Source of the DNA: Nostoc sp. LEGE 06077
GTDB taxonomy: Bacteria; Cyanobacteriota; Cyanobacteriia; Cyanobacteriales; Nostocaceae
Length of the DNA: 64,000 nt
Assembly (NCBI RefSeq): GCF_015207705.1
Contig: NZ_JADEWI010000011.1
Location: 62,001-126,000 of the forward strand
Direction: 5' to 3'
The notes beneath the pieces were generated by a model that was given only the letters and a program-made list of their open reading frames with translations, searched no databases and was not told the DNA's origin. Each line of letters begins with the position of its first letter. Position 1 is the stretch's first letter. Positions 34,772-43,572 of this stretch are shown here, piece by piece. Both the position numbers and the translations under genes were made by a program.

Positions 34772-34792
34772 CCTCCCCTTGGAAAGGGGAGG
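34772..34792. repeat. Perfect hairpin repeat in the nrtC-nrtD spacer
   Basis: CCTCCCCTT (34772-34780) and AAGGGGAGG (34784-34792) form a 9-bp stem with a 3-nt loop. The same core lies in the element at 37257-37279. Followed by a second G/C-run pair (TTTCCCCC..GGGGGGATT). Confidence 0.8.
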
Positions 34793-34873
34793 AAACTTGC
34801 TCTTCAGGTTTCCCCCATTTCCAAGGGGGGATTAAGGGGGGTAATTTGACATCAATGAGGTTCTCAGCTTCGT

Positions 34874-35122
34874 GAATGAACCTTGGAAGCTCATCATTCA
34901 ACCTTTGAGGCTCATCATTCAGCCTTTGAGGCTCATCATTCAGCCTTTGAGGCTCATCGTTCAGCCTTTGAGGTTCAACATTCAGCCTTTGAGGCTCAAC
35001 ATTCAACCTTTGAGGCTCAACATTCAACCTTTGAGGCTCAACATTCAGCCTTTGAGGTTCAACATTCAACCTTTGAGGTTCAACATTCAACCTTTGAGGC
35101 TCAACAATGGAGTTCCGAGGCT
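34874..35122. repeat. 21-bp tandem repeat array (array C), nrtC-nrtD spacer
   Basis: Ten regular 21-bp units from 34892 to 35101, consensus near CAACATTCAACCTTTGAGGCT, plus degenerate half-units at both ends. The first units begin CATCATTCA, later ones CAACATTCA, showing local spread of variants. Because 21 is divisible by 3, both strands show open frames coding heptapeptide repeats (NVEPQRL on the minus strand); these are artefacts of the period. Each unit contains TCAA-CCT-TTGA. Confidence 0.93.
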
Positions 35123-35132
35123 CAACTGTCAG

Positions 35133-37136
35133 TTATGCAACTCTTCTAGTGGGCGAATCAAGAATGACTTCAGCAATGGAAAAGTCGCGTTTAATGTCTA
35201 AACTGTTGAGATAGGCGATGGGGTCATCAGCATTAAAGGGAGTACCATCAAATAACTGAATGGGTTGGCGAGTATAGCTGATATCTAGACCTAATTCCCG
35301 TGCGGCGGTACTGAAAACGCGCACCCGACAAACTCGTTCCACAACTTCTACCCAATTTCTGGGGAAGGGAGTATCACCCCAACGCGCCAACTGACTCATA
35401 ATCCAGATTTGTTCTGTGCGACTGGGGCGGTTAATGGCAGATTCAGAGTAAAACTGGTGATGGGCGTAGTCCCGCAGCGGATGGTCTAAGTCACAAGTTA
35501 GGTTATCTGGATCTTCGAGTTGGATGTACTCTAAATCAGTGCTGACGTAATCTCTCCCCGCCACAATTCTTCTGACTTCTTCTGCATTTTGAGGATCTGC
35601 ACAGTATTGGCAAGCTTCTAATAAAGCTTTAGTTAAAGCAATGTGGGTGTTGGGATATTTTTCTGCCCAATCTTCCCGCACACCGAGAACTTTACCGGGG
35701 TGTCCTAGCCAAACTTCTAAGTCAGTAGCGATGGTAAAGCCGACATTTTCCACGGCGGCGCGGTAGTTCCAAGGTTCACCCACACAATAACCGTCAATAC
35801 TTTTGTTTTGCAAGTCCGCGACCATCTGGGCGGGTGGAATGGTGTGCATATCCACATCAGTATCTGGGTCAATACCACCAGCCGCTAACCAATAACGCAA
35901 CAATAAGTTGTGCATCGATGCGGGATGGACTACGCCCATTGTGTGGCGTTGGTCACGGGTGCGGAGTAAGTAATTTTTAAAGTCAGATAAGGTGCGGACA
36001 CCTTCATCATAAAAGCGTCTGGCTAAGGTGATTGCGTTCCCGTTACGGGTCATGGTGAGGGCGGTAACTACGGGTAAAGGTTGGTTTTTATTCCCGCCCA
36101 AGGTTAACCACATTGGCATCCCGGAAGGCATTTGGGCTGCATCTAAATAACCCCCAGAGATACCGTCAACGATACCCCGCCAGCTACTTTCCCGCACGAG
36201 GGTGACTTCATCTAACCCATGCTTGGCAAAGAAACCTTTTTCTTGCGCTACAGCCAGAGGGGCGCAGGCGGTGAGAGGTAAGAAGCCAATTTCTAAGTTA
36301 ACTTTTTCTAAACCATGACGGGCAACATCCGCTGTTTTTCTCGCCCGCAGTTTCTTAATGCGTTTTTGCTGGTTAAGGAAGTAAATCATTTCACTCCGCA
36401 GGCTGTAATAGCTGGGATGTTCCACTACTTCCATGCGTTTGCGGGGTCTGGGGATATCAACTTCTAAGATGTCGCCAATTTTGGATTCGGGGCCGTTGGT
36501 CAACATGACAATTCTGTCTGACAACAGCACTGCTTCATCTACGTCATGAGTCACCATAACCGCTGTGACTTCATTTTCTTCACAGATTTGCATTAACTGT
36601 TCTTGCAAATTACCACGTGTCAAGGCATCTAACGCACCGAAGGGTTCATCTAACAGTAATAGTTTAGGACGAATTGCCAAGGCACGAGCGATCGCTACCC
36701 GTTGTTTTTGTCCACCGGATAACATTCCTGGTTGTTTGTCAGCGTGGGGACGCAAACCCACCATATCTATATGTTTATCAACAATTGCTTTGCGTTCAGC
36801 CGCGGGTAAACCATTCATCACTGAGTCTACCGCCAAAGCAATATTCTCTCTCACCGTCCGCCAAGGCAATAGGGAATAATTTTGAAATACCACCATCCGG
36901 TCTGGCCCTGGCTTGGTGATTTTTTGTCCTTGCAGCGTCACAATACCTTCGGTTGGTAAATCCAAACCCGCAATCATATTTAATAATGTGGATTTACCGC
37001 AACCAGAGTGACCAATTAAAGAAACAAATTCACCTTTTTTAATTTCCAGGTCAATACCTTTTAAAGCAATATATTGACCGCCGCCAGTTAAGTTAAATAC
37101 TTTATCAATTTGATCAACAGCAACAAATACTGACAT
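35133..37136 (-). CDS. nrtC: Nitrate/nitrite ABC transporter ATPase-binding protein fusion NrtC
   Basis: 667 residues. N-terminal ATPase (Walker A GHSGCGKST, QNYSLLPWRTV, signature MLSGGQKQRVAI, Walker B LLLLDEPFGALD, TAVMVTHDVDEAV) is fused from about residue 280 to an NrtA-like domain (LEIGFLPLTACAPLAVAQEK; HTIPPAQMVADLQNKSIDGY; VGEPWNYRAAVENVGF). This fusion is the mark of cyanobacterial NrtC; the C-terminal domain mediates nitrogen-dependent inhibition of uptake. Its 3' end is close to array C. Confidence 0.96.
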   Translation of the reverse strand: MSVFVAVDQIDKVFNLTGGGQYIALKGIDLEIKKGEFVSLIGHSGCGKSTLLNMIAGLDLPTEGIVTLQGQKITKPGPDRMVVFQNYSLLPWRTVRENIALAVDSVMNGLPAAERKAIVDKHIDMVGLRPHADKQPGMLSGGQKQRVAIARALAIRPKLLLLDEPFGALDALTRGNLQEQLMQICEENEVTAVMVTHDVDEAVLLSDRIVMLTNGPESKIGDILEVDIPRPRKRMEVVEHPSYYSLRSEMIYFLNQQKRIKKLRARKTADVARHGLEKVNLEIGFLPLTACAPLAVAQEKGFFAKHGLDEVTLVRESSWRGIVDGISGGYLDAAQMPSGMPMWLTLGGNKNQPLPVVTALTMTRNGNAITLARRFYDEGVRTLSDFKNYLLRTRDQRHTMGVVHPASMHNLLLRYWLAAGGIDPDTDVDMHTIPPAQMVADLQNKSIDGYCVGEPWNYRAAVENVGFTIATDLEVWLGHPGKVLGVREDWAEKYPNTHIALTKALLEACQYCADPQNAEEVRRIVAGRDYVSTDLEYIQLEDPDNLTCDLDHPLRDYAHHQFYSESAINRPSRTEQIWIMSQLARWGDTPFPRNWVEVVERVCRVRVFSTAARELGLDISYTRQPIQLFDGTPFNADDPIAYLNSLDIKRDFSIAEVILDSPTRRVA

Positions 37137-37149
37137 GGCTTTAAAGTGG

Positions 37150-37210
37150 GGATTCTAAAGTGTGAAGTGGGGATGACAGGGGACAGGTGACAGGGACAGG
37201 TGACAGGATA
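37150..37210. repeat. Heptamer repeats next to the nrtB-nrtC hairpin element
   Basis: ACAGGTGACAGGGACAGGTG and related sequence are the complement of the ACCTGTC heptamers at 2880 and 3234. They flank one side of the element at 37211; ACCTGTAACCTCTAACCTAC at about 37338-37360 flanks the other. Confidence 0.75.
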
Positions 37211-37329
37211 TATAGCGTTTCCAACTCCAGTGAGGTACAAAATCACCCCTCCCCAACCCTCCCCTTGGCAAGGGGAGGGTGCGCGACAGCGCGGGTGGGG
37301 TGTATTTCATGTGCTTGGGAATTGCTATA
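37211..37329 (-). repeat. Dispersed hairpin repeat element, intact copy
   Basis: 119 bp with imperfect inverted ends TATAGCGTTTCCAAC and GGGAATTGCTATA. Contains a 10-bp perfect hairpin CCCTCCCCTT-GGC-AAGGGGAGGG (37257-37279) and a second one around GTGCGCGACAGCGCG. Homologous to the split copy at 2919-3232, in reverse orientation. It lies between nrtC and nrtB, which are in one operon. Confidence 0.8.
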
Positions 37330-37357
37330 TATAGCTCTATAACCTGTAACCTCTAAC

Positions 37358-38197
37358 CTACTTTTGTTCTGCTGGTAAAATCAGGTTTTGCAACCAAGCC
37401 ATGAATTTATCGAGAATTAAACCAACGACACCGATATAAACTAGAGCCAAAATTACTTCACTGACGTTGTTATTTTGGTAAGCATCCCAGATAAAGAAGC
37501 CGATACCGACAATCCCAGACATGACGATTTCCGCGGCGATAATTGCTAACCAAGCCAAACCGATCGCAATTCTTAAGCCCGTGAAAATGTAAGGTAAAGC
37601 CGAGGGAATTAAAATGTTGAGGAAGTATTCTTTGCGGCTGAGTTGCAGAACTTTGGCAACGTTATTGTAATCTTGGGGAATTTGGGTTACACCCACCGCA
37701 GTGTTAATTAAAATCGGCCAAATTGCGGTGATGAAAATTACGAATAATGCTGCTGGTTCGTTTTGACGCAATGCTGCTAAAGAAATAGGAACCCAAGCCA
37801 AAGGAGGGACAGTCCGCAATAGTTGAAATAGTGGGTCTAAAGCTTTAGACATGGTTTGATTCACACCAATCAAAACACCTACACCAATACCAACGATCGC
37901 CGCTAAAGTGTAACTAATCGCCACCCGTTGCAAACTAGCTAAAATCTGCCAAAAAAGACCTTTATCGATACCGCCTTTATCGTAGAAAGGATACAAAATC
38001 AAAATCCAAGTATCGCTGATAACTTGAATCGGCCCTGGTAAGGTTGCACCAGGAATCCAAGCAAATAATTGCCAAATTACGAGAAATATTGCGATCGCGA
38101 TCGCTGGCGGTACAATATTCGGAATTTGTTTTTGTATCTGTGCAATAAAACTGTTATCTAACCTTGGACTAGCTGGTCTTTTTTGTGCGATCGTCAT
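37358..38197 (-). CDS. nrtB: Nitrate/nitrite ABC transporter permease NrtB
   Basis: 279 residues. About six membrane helices; binding-protein-dependent permease motif in GLRIAIGLAWLAIIAAEIVMS (EAA-like loop) and LLRTVPPLAWVPISLAALRQ. Family NrtB/SsuC. Located between nrtA (125 bp) and nrtC (221 bp), both spacers being repeat-rich. Confidence 0.94.
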   Translation of the reverse strand: MTIAQKRPASPRLDNSFIAQIQKQIPNIVPPAIAIAIFLVIWQLFAWIPGATLPGPIQVISDTWILILYPFYDKGGIDKGLFWQILASLQRVAISYTLAAIVGIGVGVLIGVNQTMSKALDPLFQLLRTVPPLAWVPISLAALRQNEPAALFVIFITAIWPILINTAVGVTQIPQDYNNVAKVLQLSRKEYFLNILIPSALPYIFTGLRIAIGLAWLAIIAAEIVMSGIVGIGFFIWDAYQNNNVSEVILALVYIGVVGLILDKFMAWLQNLILPAEQK

Positions 38198-38321
38198 AAA
38201 TTTTGTTTCCCTTAAATGAATAATGAACCGCAGATAAACAGAGATAAACGCAAGTAAGTTGGGGAGGAAAAATTATCTTTCCTCCTGCCTTCTGCCTCCT
38301 GACTCCTGCCTTCGTTCTAGA

Positions 38322-39701
38322 TTAAACACCCGCTTTTTTAATCGTGAGACTCTTGAGATATGCTTCTGGTTTTTCGGGGTCAAATTTAACTCCATCAAAA
38401 AATTCTTCTACGCCACGAGATGTACTGGTCGGAATATCAGCCGTAGCAATTCCCGCTTCTTTTGCAGCTTCTTTCCAAATATCTTCGCGGTTAACTTTAT
38501 TAATGAGTTCTTTAGCCTTAGCTGCATTATTAGCCAGATAATCTTTCGGTAAGAATCCCCAGCGAACACTTTCAGTAATGAACCACAAATCATGACTCTT
38601 ATAGGGATAAGACACGCTACCTTTTTCATCTTTCCAGTAATAAGCAGCCATTGATTTATCATCAATTTTGCGCCCATCACCCATATCATATTTCCCTTGG
38701 AAAGGTTCAGCTAGAATTTCAGCCGTAGGTAAGTTGAAATAATTTCTAGCAGCGAGAATTTGCGCGGCTTCTTTGCGGTTATCAAAGTTATCCAACCACT
38801 GTTGCGCTTCCATAATGCCTTTTAAAAGTGCTTTGGTGGCTTTGGGATTTTTATCAACCCAGTCAGCCCGCATCGCCAAGTATTCTTCAGGGTGATTCTT
38901 CCAAATCTCTGCGGTTAATGCAGCCATAAAGCCGATTTTATCTGTCACAATTCTGTAAGGCCAAGGATCACCAGTGCTGAAAGCATCCATTGTCCCGGTT
39001 TTCATGTTGGCTACGGTTTGCGCCGCAGGTACAGTCAATAATTTCACATCTGCATCAGGATCAATACCACCAGCTGCTAACCAATAGCGAATCCAAAAGT
39101 CTTGGTTAACGTGAGGGAAAGTTTGGGCTGCGGTGAAGGGTGTAGAAGACTTTAGTTCTTTGAATAAAGACTTGGCTTGAGCAAGTTGCAAACCAATTTT
39201 ACCTTTATGTTTGTTGGCGATCGCAATCCCATTTCCATGTGTAATTAACTGCGCCAACACATACATCGGGATTTTTTGATTACCTTTAGTAATTAAACCT
39301 TCGGTAATTAAATGCGGCATAGGCATCTGCCATTGTCCACCATCAATCCCACCACCAGCCGAACCAATTTCTACGTTATCTCGCGCTGAACCCCAAGAAG
39401 CTTGTTTTGCAAGCTCTACCTTGGTCATACCATACTTAGCAAAAAAGCCTTTTTCTTGAGCAATAATTAACGGTGCTGCTTCTACAATCGGCACATATCC
39501 CAACTTCACTGTAGTGGTTTCTGGTGCTTGCTCTGGGCTGATATTAGCCACAGATTGAGCAGTAGGTGCAGCTTGAGAATTACCACCAGTCAGATTTTCC
39601 GGGGGGTTGCCTAAACAGCCTTTAAGAAATACCGCACTCGCAGATACTCCAGCTGTTAAGATGAATTTACGGCGAGAAACTTGGTTAAAAAAATCTGACA
39701 T
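38322..39701 (-). CDS. nrtA: Nitrate/nitrite-binding lipoprotein NrtA
   Basis: 459 residues. The N-terminus carries a twin-arginine motif ([10 protein letters not shown]) and a lipobox ending at Cys29 (VFLKGC), so it is probably Tat-exported and lipid anchored. Binding domain: [62 protein letters not shown] precedes the ATG. First gene of nrtABCD. nirA, commonly upstream, is absent; the next gene is divergent. Confidence 0.95.
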   Translation of the reverse strand: MSDFFNQVSRRKFILTAGVSASAVFLKGCLGNPPENLTGGNSQAAPTAQSVANISPEQAPETTTVKLGYVPIVEAAPLIIAQEKGFFAKYGMTKVELAKQASWGSARDNVEIGSAGGGIDGGQWQMPMPHLITEGLITKGNQKIPMYVLAQLITHGNGIAIANKHKGKIGLQLAQAKSLFKELKSSTPFTAAQTFPHVNQDFWIRYWLAAGGIDPDADVKLLTVPAAQTVANMKTGTMDAFSTGDPWPYRIVTDKIGFMAALTAEIWKNHPEEYLAMRADWVDKNPKATKALLKGIMEAQQWLDNFDNRKEAAQILAARNYFNLPTAEILAEPFQGKYDMGDGRKIDDKSMAAYYWKDEKGSVSYPYKSHDLWFITESVRWGFLPKDYLANNAAKAKELINKVNREDIWKEAAKEAGIATADIPTSTSRGVEEFFDGVKFDPEKPEAYLKSLTIKKAGV

Positions 39702-40245
39702 AAATGTCTCCTCAAATTTGAATTTAAATTTTTTTAGGCATGAAAATTAACGCAAGTCGAATATAATTTCGCTTGTGGGAATCACAAAATAATTTCAAGC
39801 TATTTTCAAAATAGTTAACTCATCCCAATTACTTCTCATAAAAGGCTGAGATAACTAAAAATAATTACTTGGGTTTCAGGGCTTTGTTTGGGGATCACTT
39901 AATTCGTTGAAATTTAGTTTACAGGTTTTAACGTCAAATTGGTTAACTCCCAACCCATAATTCTTAAATAAATATTAGATTGATCATATAAGTAAAAATT
40001 TATTCTAGGCTGCAAAATCAACGAAGAATGACAATATATGGTGGGTTATTGATGATAACAATTAACTTTATACAATGATTGATTGAGAAAAACTCGATTT
40101 ATGCAATCAACCATCAATAATTTACTATGTATACGATTATCTAAATCTTATATTTTGTCTTCAAAATAAAATGTAATGGAAATAATTGATAATTACTTAT
40201 GCTAAGTATTGCTTTTAGCCTATAGATAATCAAGAAAAAGCGCAG
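39702..40245. other. Divergent non-coding region nrtA / EEP gene
   Basis: 544 bp, AT-rich, no gene seen. It should contain the nrt promoter. I searched for the NtcA motif GTA-N8-TAC and saw no perfect copy. Confidence 0.6.
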
Positions 40246-41115
40246 ATGTCAAAATCAGCAAAGCAAATATTCACTCCGCGACCCGTTTATAAATACGATA
40301 TCCAAGGTTGGCAAGCAAATACACAACCTGTGGCATCTGTCAATTTAGCAACTTTGACAATCGCTAATTTTAACGTCCTTTGTGACCTCTACGAAAAGGA
40401 GAAAATCGCCACTGAAAAAAGATTACCCGCAATTGTTGAGCAGTTACGTCAATGTAACGCCGATATTATCGCCATCCAAGAAGCCACACCAAATTTATTA
40501 GATTTACTTTTATCGCAAACTTGGTTACGCAATTATTACATCTGCGAATCCAGCACAGCTGCAACAGTGCGACCTTACGGTAATTTATTATTGTCGCGTC
40601 TGCCTTTTACACTCGTTGACCATCAATTTTTTGGACGCAAGCGGGTATTGGTAGGCAGTTATGAAATTAATGGTCAATTATTGCACATTGCCGCAGTGCA
40701 TTTAACCAGCCATCGCTCTCAAAATGCCCTAGAAAAACGCCAGCATCAGCTAACTACCATAGTTGGATATCTCCAACAACTACCAGGAAATAGCTTGATA
40801 GCTGGTGATTTCAATCCGCGAGGTAACGAACAAGAAAAGATATTAACAGGTGCTGGATATATCGATATCTGGCAAAAACTACATCCAGATGCAGCAGGTT
40901 ATACATTTGACCCCCAACGCAACTCCTTAGCGGCGTTGATGAGTTTACAGGGAATACCAGCTAGGCTTGATCGCATTTTATTACGAAGTCAAAACCATGA
41001 TTGGCAAGCGCAGTCAATTGACTTGTTCGGTTGTGAACCAGTAACCGGTACAGAGGGGAAAATTTATCCATCCGATCATTTTGGTCTTCGTGCAGTTCTC
41101 AAAGCAACGAGATAA
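40246..41115 (+). CDS. Endonuclease/exonuclease/phosphatase (EEP) family protein
   Basis: 289 residues. EEP-fold motifs in order: [26 protein letters not shown] (metal Glu), [23 protein letters not shown] (catalytic Asp/Asn) and [11 protein letters not shown] (Asp-His). No signal peptide. It could be a nuclease or a phosphodiesterase for small molecules; tyrosyl-DNA or nocturnin-type members share the motifs. 27 bp upstream of the next frame's first ATG, perhaps co-transcribed with selO. Confidence 0.88.
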   Translation: MSKSAKQIFTPRPVYKYDIQGWQANTQPVASVNLATLTIANFNVLCDLYEKEKIATEKRLPAIVEQLRQCNADIIAIQEATPNLLDLLLSQTWLRNYYICESSTAATVRPYGNLLLSRLPFTLVDHQFFGRKRVLVGSYEINGQLLHIAAVHLTSHRSQNALEKRQHQLTTIVGYLQQLPGNSLIAGDFNPRGNEQEKILTGAGYIDIWQKLHPDAAGYTFDPQRNSLAALMSLQGIPARLDRILLRSQNHDWQAQSIDLFGCEPVTGTEGKIYPSDHFGLRAVLKATR

Positions 41116-41174
41116 GGCGCTCTGCTGATGTCAGAGGTAGGATGAAGGGAATAATCCTTTTAAATTGGCGCGTA

Positions 41175-42632
41175 ATGACTCTGGCTGAAACTCCCAACCA
41201 CGAAAACTCCCTCAATCCTTTGCTCACCCTCAACTATGAACCAGCCTTAGAATCTTTGGGGGATGATTACTACGATGAAGTAGCCGCAGAGGAATTCCCT
41301 CAGCATATTTTGCGCTGGCGTAATGATGCACTGTTATCTGATTTAGGACTAAACCCCCAAGCAGTTACAGATGAGCATTTTATTACCGCTTTTGGCAAAT
41401 TCCAGGGACGCAAGCCTTTGTTAGCACTGCGTTACCACGGTTATCAGTTTGGTAACTATAACCCTTATTTAGGTGATGGTAGAGGCTTTTTGTACGGTCA
41501 AGTCCGCGCCAGTGATGGTGAATTATACGATTTTGGTACCAAAGGTTCTGGTCGAACACCTTACTCTCGTGGTGGTGATGGGATGCTGACACTCAAAGGC
41601 GGGGTACGGGAAGTTTTGGCCGCTGAAGCATTACACCAAATGGGAGTCCGCACCTCTCGCTGTTTCAGCATGATTGAAACTGGGTTATCTCTATGGCGGG
41701 GTGATGAACCTTCCCCCACACGTTCATCCGTTATGGTGAGAATGAGCAATTCTCATATTCGTTTTGGTAATTTTGAGCGTTTCCATTATTTGCAGCGTCC
41801 TGATCTAAGTAAAAAGTTGTTAGATCATGTAATTGAATATTATTACCACCATTTAGTCACCGAACAAGATAAATACGCCTTATTCTATGCCGAATTAGTC
41901 CAGCGAGTTGCCGAACTAGTCGCACAGTGGATGGCCGCAGGTTTTTGTCATGGAGTTCTCAATACTGACAATATGTCAATTACTGGGGAAAGCTTTGATT
42001 ATGGCCCTTATGCTTTTATTCCTACTTATGACCCTTATTTCACAGCTGCTTATTTCGACTATTACAAACGTTATTGTTATGGACATCAACCCAATATTTG
42101 CCAATGGAATTTAGAAATGCTTCAGGAACCACTCAAGGCAATTATTGAGTTAACTGATATGCAAGCTGGATTAGCCAGCTTTGATAACTATTATGGTGCA
42201 GAATATCGCTATTTAATGCTGAAAAAATTGGGTTTTGAGCAGTTGAACCATCCAGAAGCAGACGAACTTTTAGAATTAACCATTACATTCTTAAAAGAAA
42301 GCCAAGTTGGTTATCATCTCTTTTTCTCAGAAATGGCTCGGACTTTTTCTTCTAAGTGGCGAGATGATCCCGGTTGTGTACTCAACAATTCAGAAATTGT
42401 TCCAGCCGCAGGTACTTCTGCCATTTTTGATAATTGGTGCATAACCTACCATAAAATCCTAAATCATTTTGATTTAGATGAGATGGCAGTTATCGCCCAA
42501 AGCTTATCCAATCATAACCCTAAAACTGTACCGATTAGACCCGTAATTGAATCAATTTGGCAACCCATTACTGAGGCTGATGACTGGCAAGATTTTATGG
42601 ATTTAATTCATCAAATTCAATCGAAACAGTAG
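41175..42632 (+). CDS. selO: SelO-family protein adenylyltransferase (YdiU/UPF0061)
   Basis: 485 residues from ATG 41175 (MTLAETP); ATG 41142, which has GAGG nearby, would add 11. Pseudokinase family Sel[61 protein letters not shown]. SelO transfers AMP to Ser, Thr or Tyr of target proteins and is linked to redox stress. Bacterial members mostly lack the C-terminal selenocysteine; here the end is QIQSKQ, with no Sec region. Confidence 0.93.
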   Translation: MTLAETPNHENSLNPLLTLNYEPALESLGDDYYDEVAAEEFPQHILRWRNDALLSDLGLNPQAVTDEHFITAFGKFQGRKPLLALRYHGYQFGNYNPYLGDGRGFLYGQVRASDGELYDFGTKGSGRTPYSRGGDGMLTLKGGVREVLAAEALHQMGVRTSRCFSMIETGLSLWRGDEPSPTRSSVMVRMSNSHIRFGNFERFHYLQRPDLSKKLLDHVIEYYYHHLVTEQDKYALFYAELVQRVAELVAQWMAAGFCHGVLNTDNMSITGESFDYGPYAFIPTYDPYFTAAYFDYYKRYCYGHQPNICQWNLEMLQEPLKAIIELTDMQAGLASFDNYYGAEYRYLMLKKLGFEQLNHPEADELLELTITFLKESQVGYHLFFSEMARTFSSKWRDDPGCVLNNSEIVPAAGTSAIFDNWCITYHKILNHFDLDEMAVIAQSLSNHNPKTVPIRPVIESIWQPITEADDWQDFMDLIHQIQSKQ

Positions 42633-43572
42633 CATAACTTTCACTTGGAGAAGAATTCAGAAGCTATTCACTATCCGCACCGAATTTAATTTTGATCAAA
42701 CATTATTGGGATAGGTACAGATATTTTCATGTCTGTACCTATATTCATACTTATTTTTGAGCAATGCTAAATCCAAATTTTGTAGAGAAATCCGGTTTGA
42801 TGCTGAAAATTATTTGCGTAGGCAGGGAAGGGAGAATAGTCTACAGCCAAGAAGTTGGCTAGAAATTTACTGATTTTTGGCTAAAATCAAAGATGAGTCT
42901 GAGATATTGTTATTAACTTTACAGTATTTTGCAAATTAATGCGATAAAAATCTAAAAATTCAAAACAGGAATTATGCTTCTGCGCTATACTTCATACCCT
43001 AAAAATTTAGGTTTTATAAACAAGAAAACTCCTCTAAATGGTATTTGGAGTCAAAGCCAATCATCACAGCTTTTTTACTTCCATAGCAATCCTCAATGAT
43101 TTCCCAACATTTCTCCTCCTTGTCTCTTTTATTCAGATATAAAATAAGACTGCTATAGATTTTGGCTATTAGCTTTTAAATTTTGTTGTCATGTTTTTCA
43201 TTAAATAAAGAGCAGTTATTACGATGATAGTCAGAAATGGATAAATGAGAGCTTTAAAAACCATCAAATAGCCAGTTAACAACATGATAGATGTATTAGT
43301 TGAAAACTCACAATTTAACAGCCAGCAAAAATGCCAGTAGCAAACATAAACTTTTATTAATATTTATTTGCCAAAAATAAATCATTTTTGTTTCTAAATA
43401 GGCATTAGATAGTTACAAAAGAAAAAATATAAGTAAAATTTAAGCATTTTCTGCAAAAAATACAAGAAAAAATTAATTTTAAAAATCTCGATATTGTAAA
43501 ATAAATATTCATAATTTTAATTAACAGTAATAATCATTCAGACAAATGCTGAAAGTGCTAGAGGATGAATAA
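42633..43572. other. Non-coding 940-bp region
   Basis: AT-rich spacer between selO and the hybrid kinase gene. Only the hairpin at 42712-42741 stands out. Short frames, such as a 41-codon one near 42974, have no RBS or family features. Confidence 0.6.
42712..42741. terminator. Perfect 10-bp hairpin downstream of selO
   Basis: TAGGTACAGA (42712-42721) and TCTGTACCTA (42732-42741) are perfect complements with a 10-nt loop. It lacks an immediate T-run (TATTCATACTTATTTTTG follows), so termination is only likely; an operator is the alternative. Confidence 0.55.

Noticed and set aside
34767-35201. Long open frames on both strands encoding heptapeptide repeats (NVEPQRL and similar)
   Set aside because: They exist because the 21-bp repeat unit is a multiple of three; no RBS, and three frames are open at once.
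39702-40245. NtcA site upstream of nrtA
   Set aside because: No perfect GTA-N8-TAC found by eye; near matches differ in at least one half-site.
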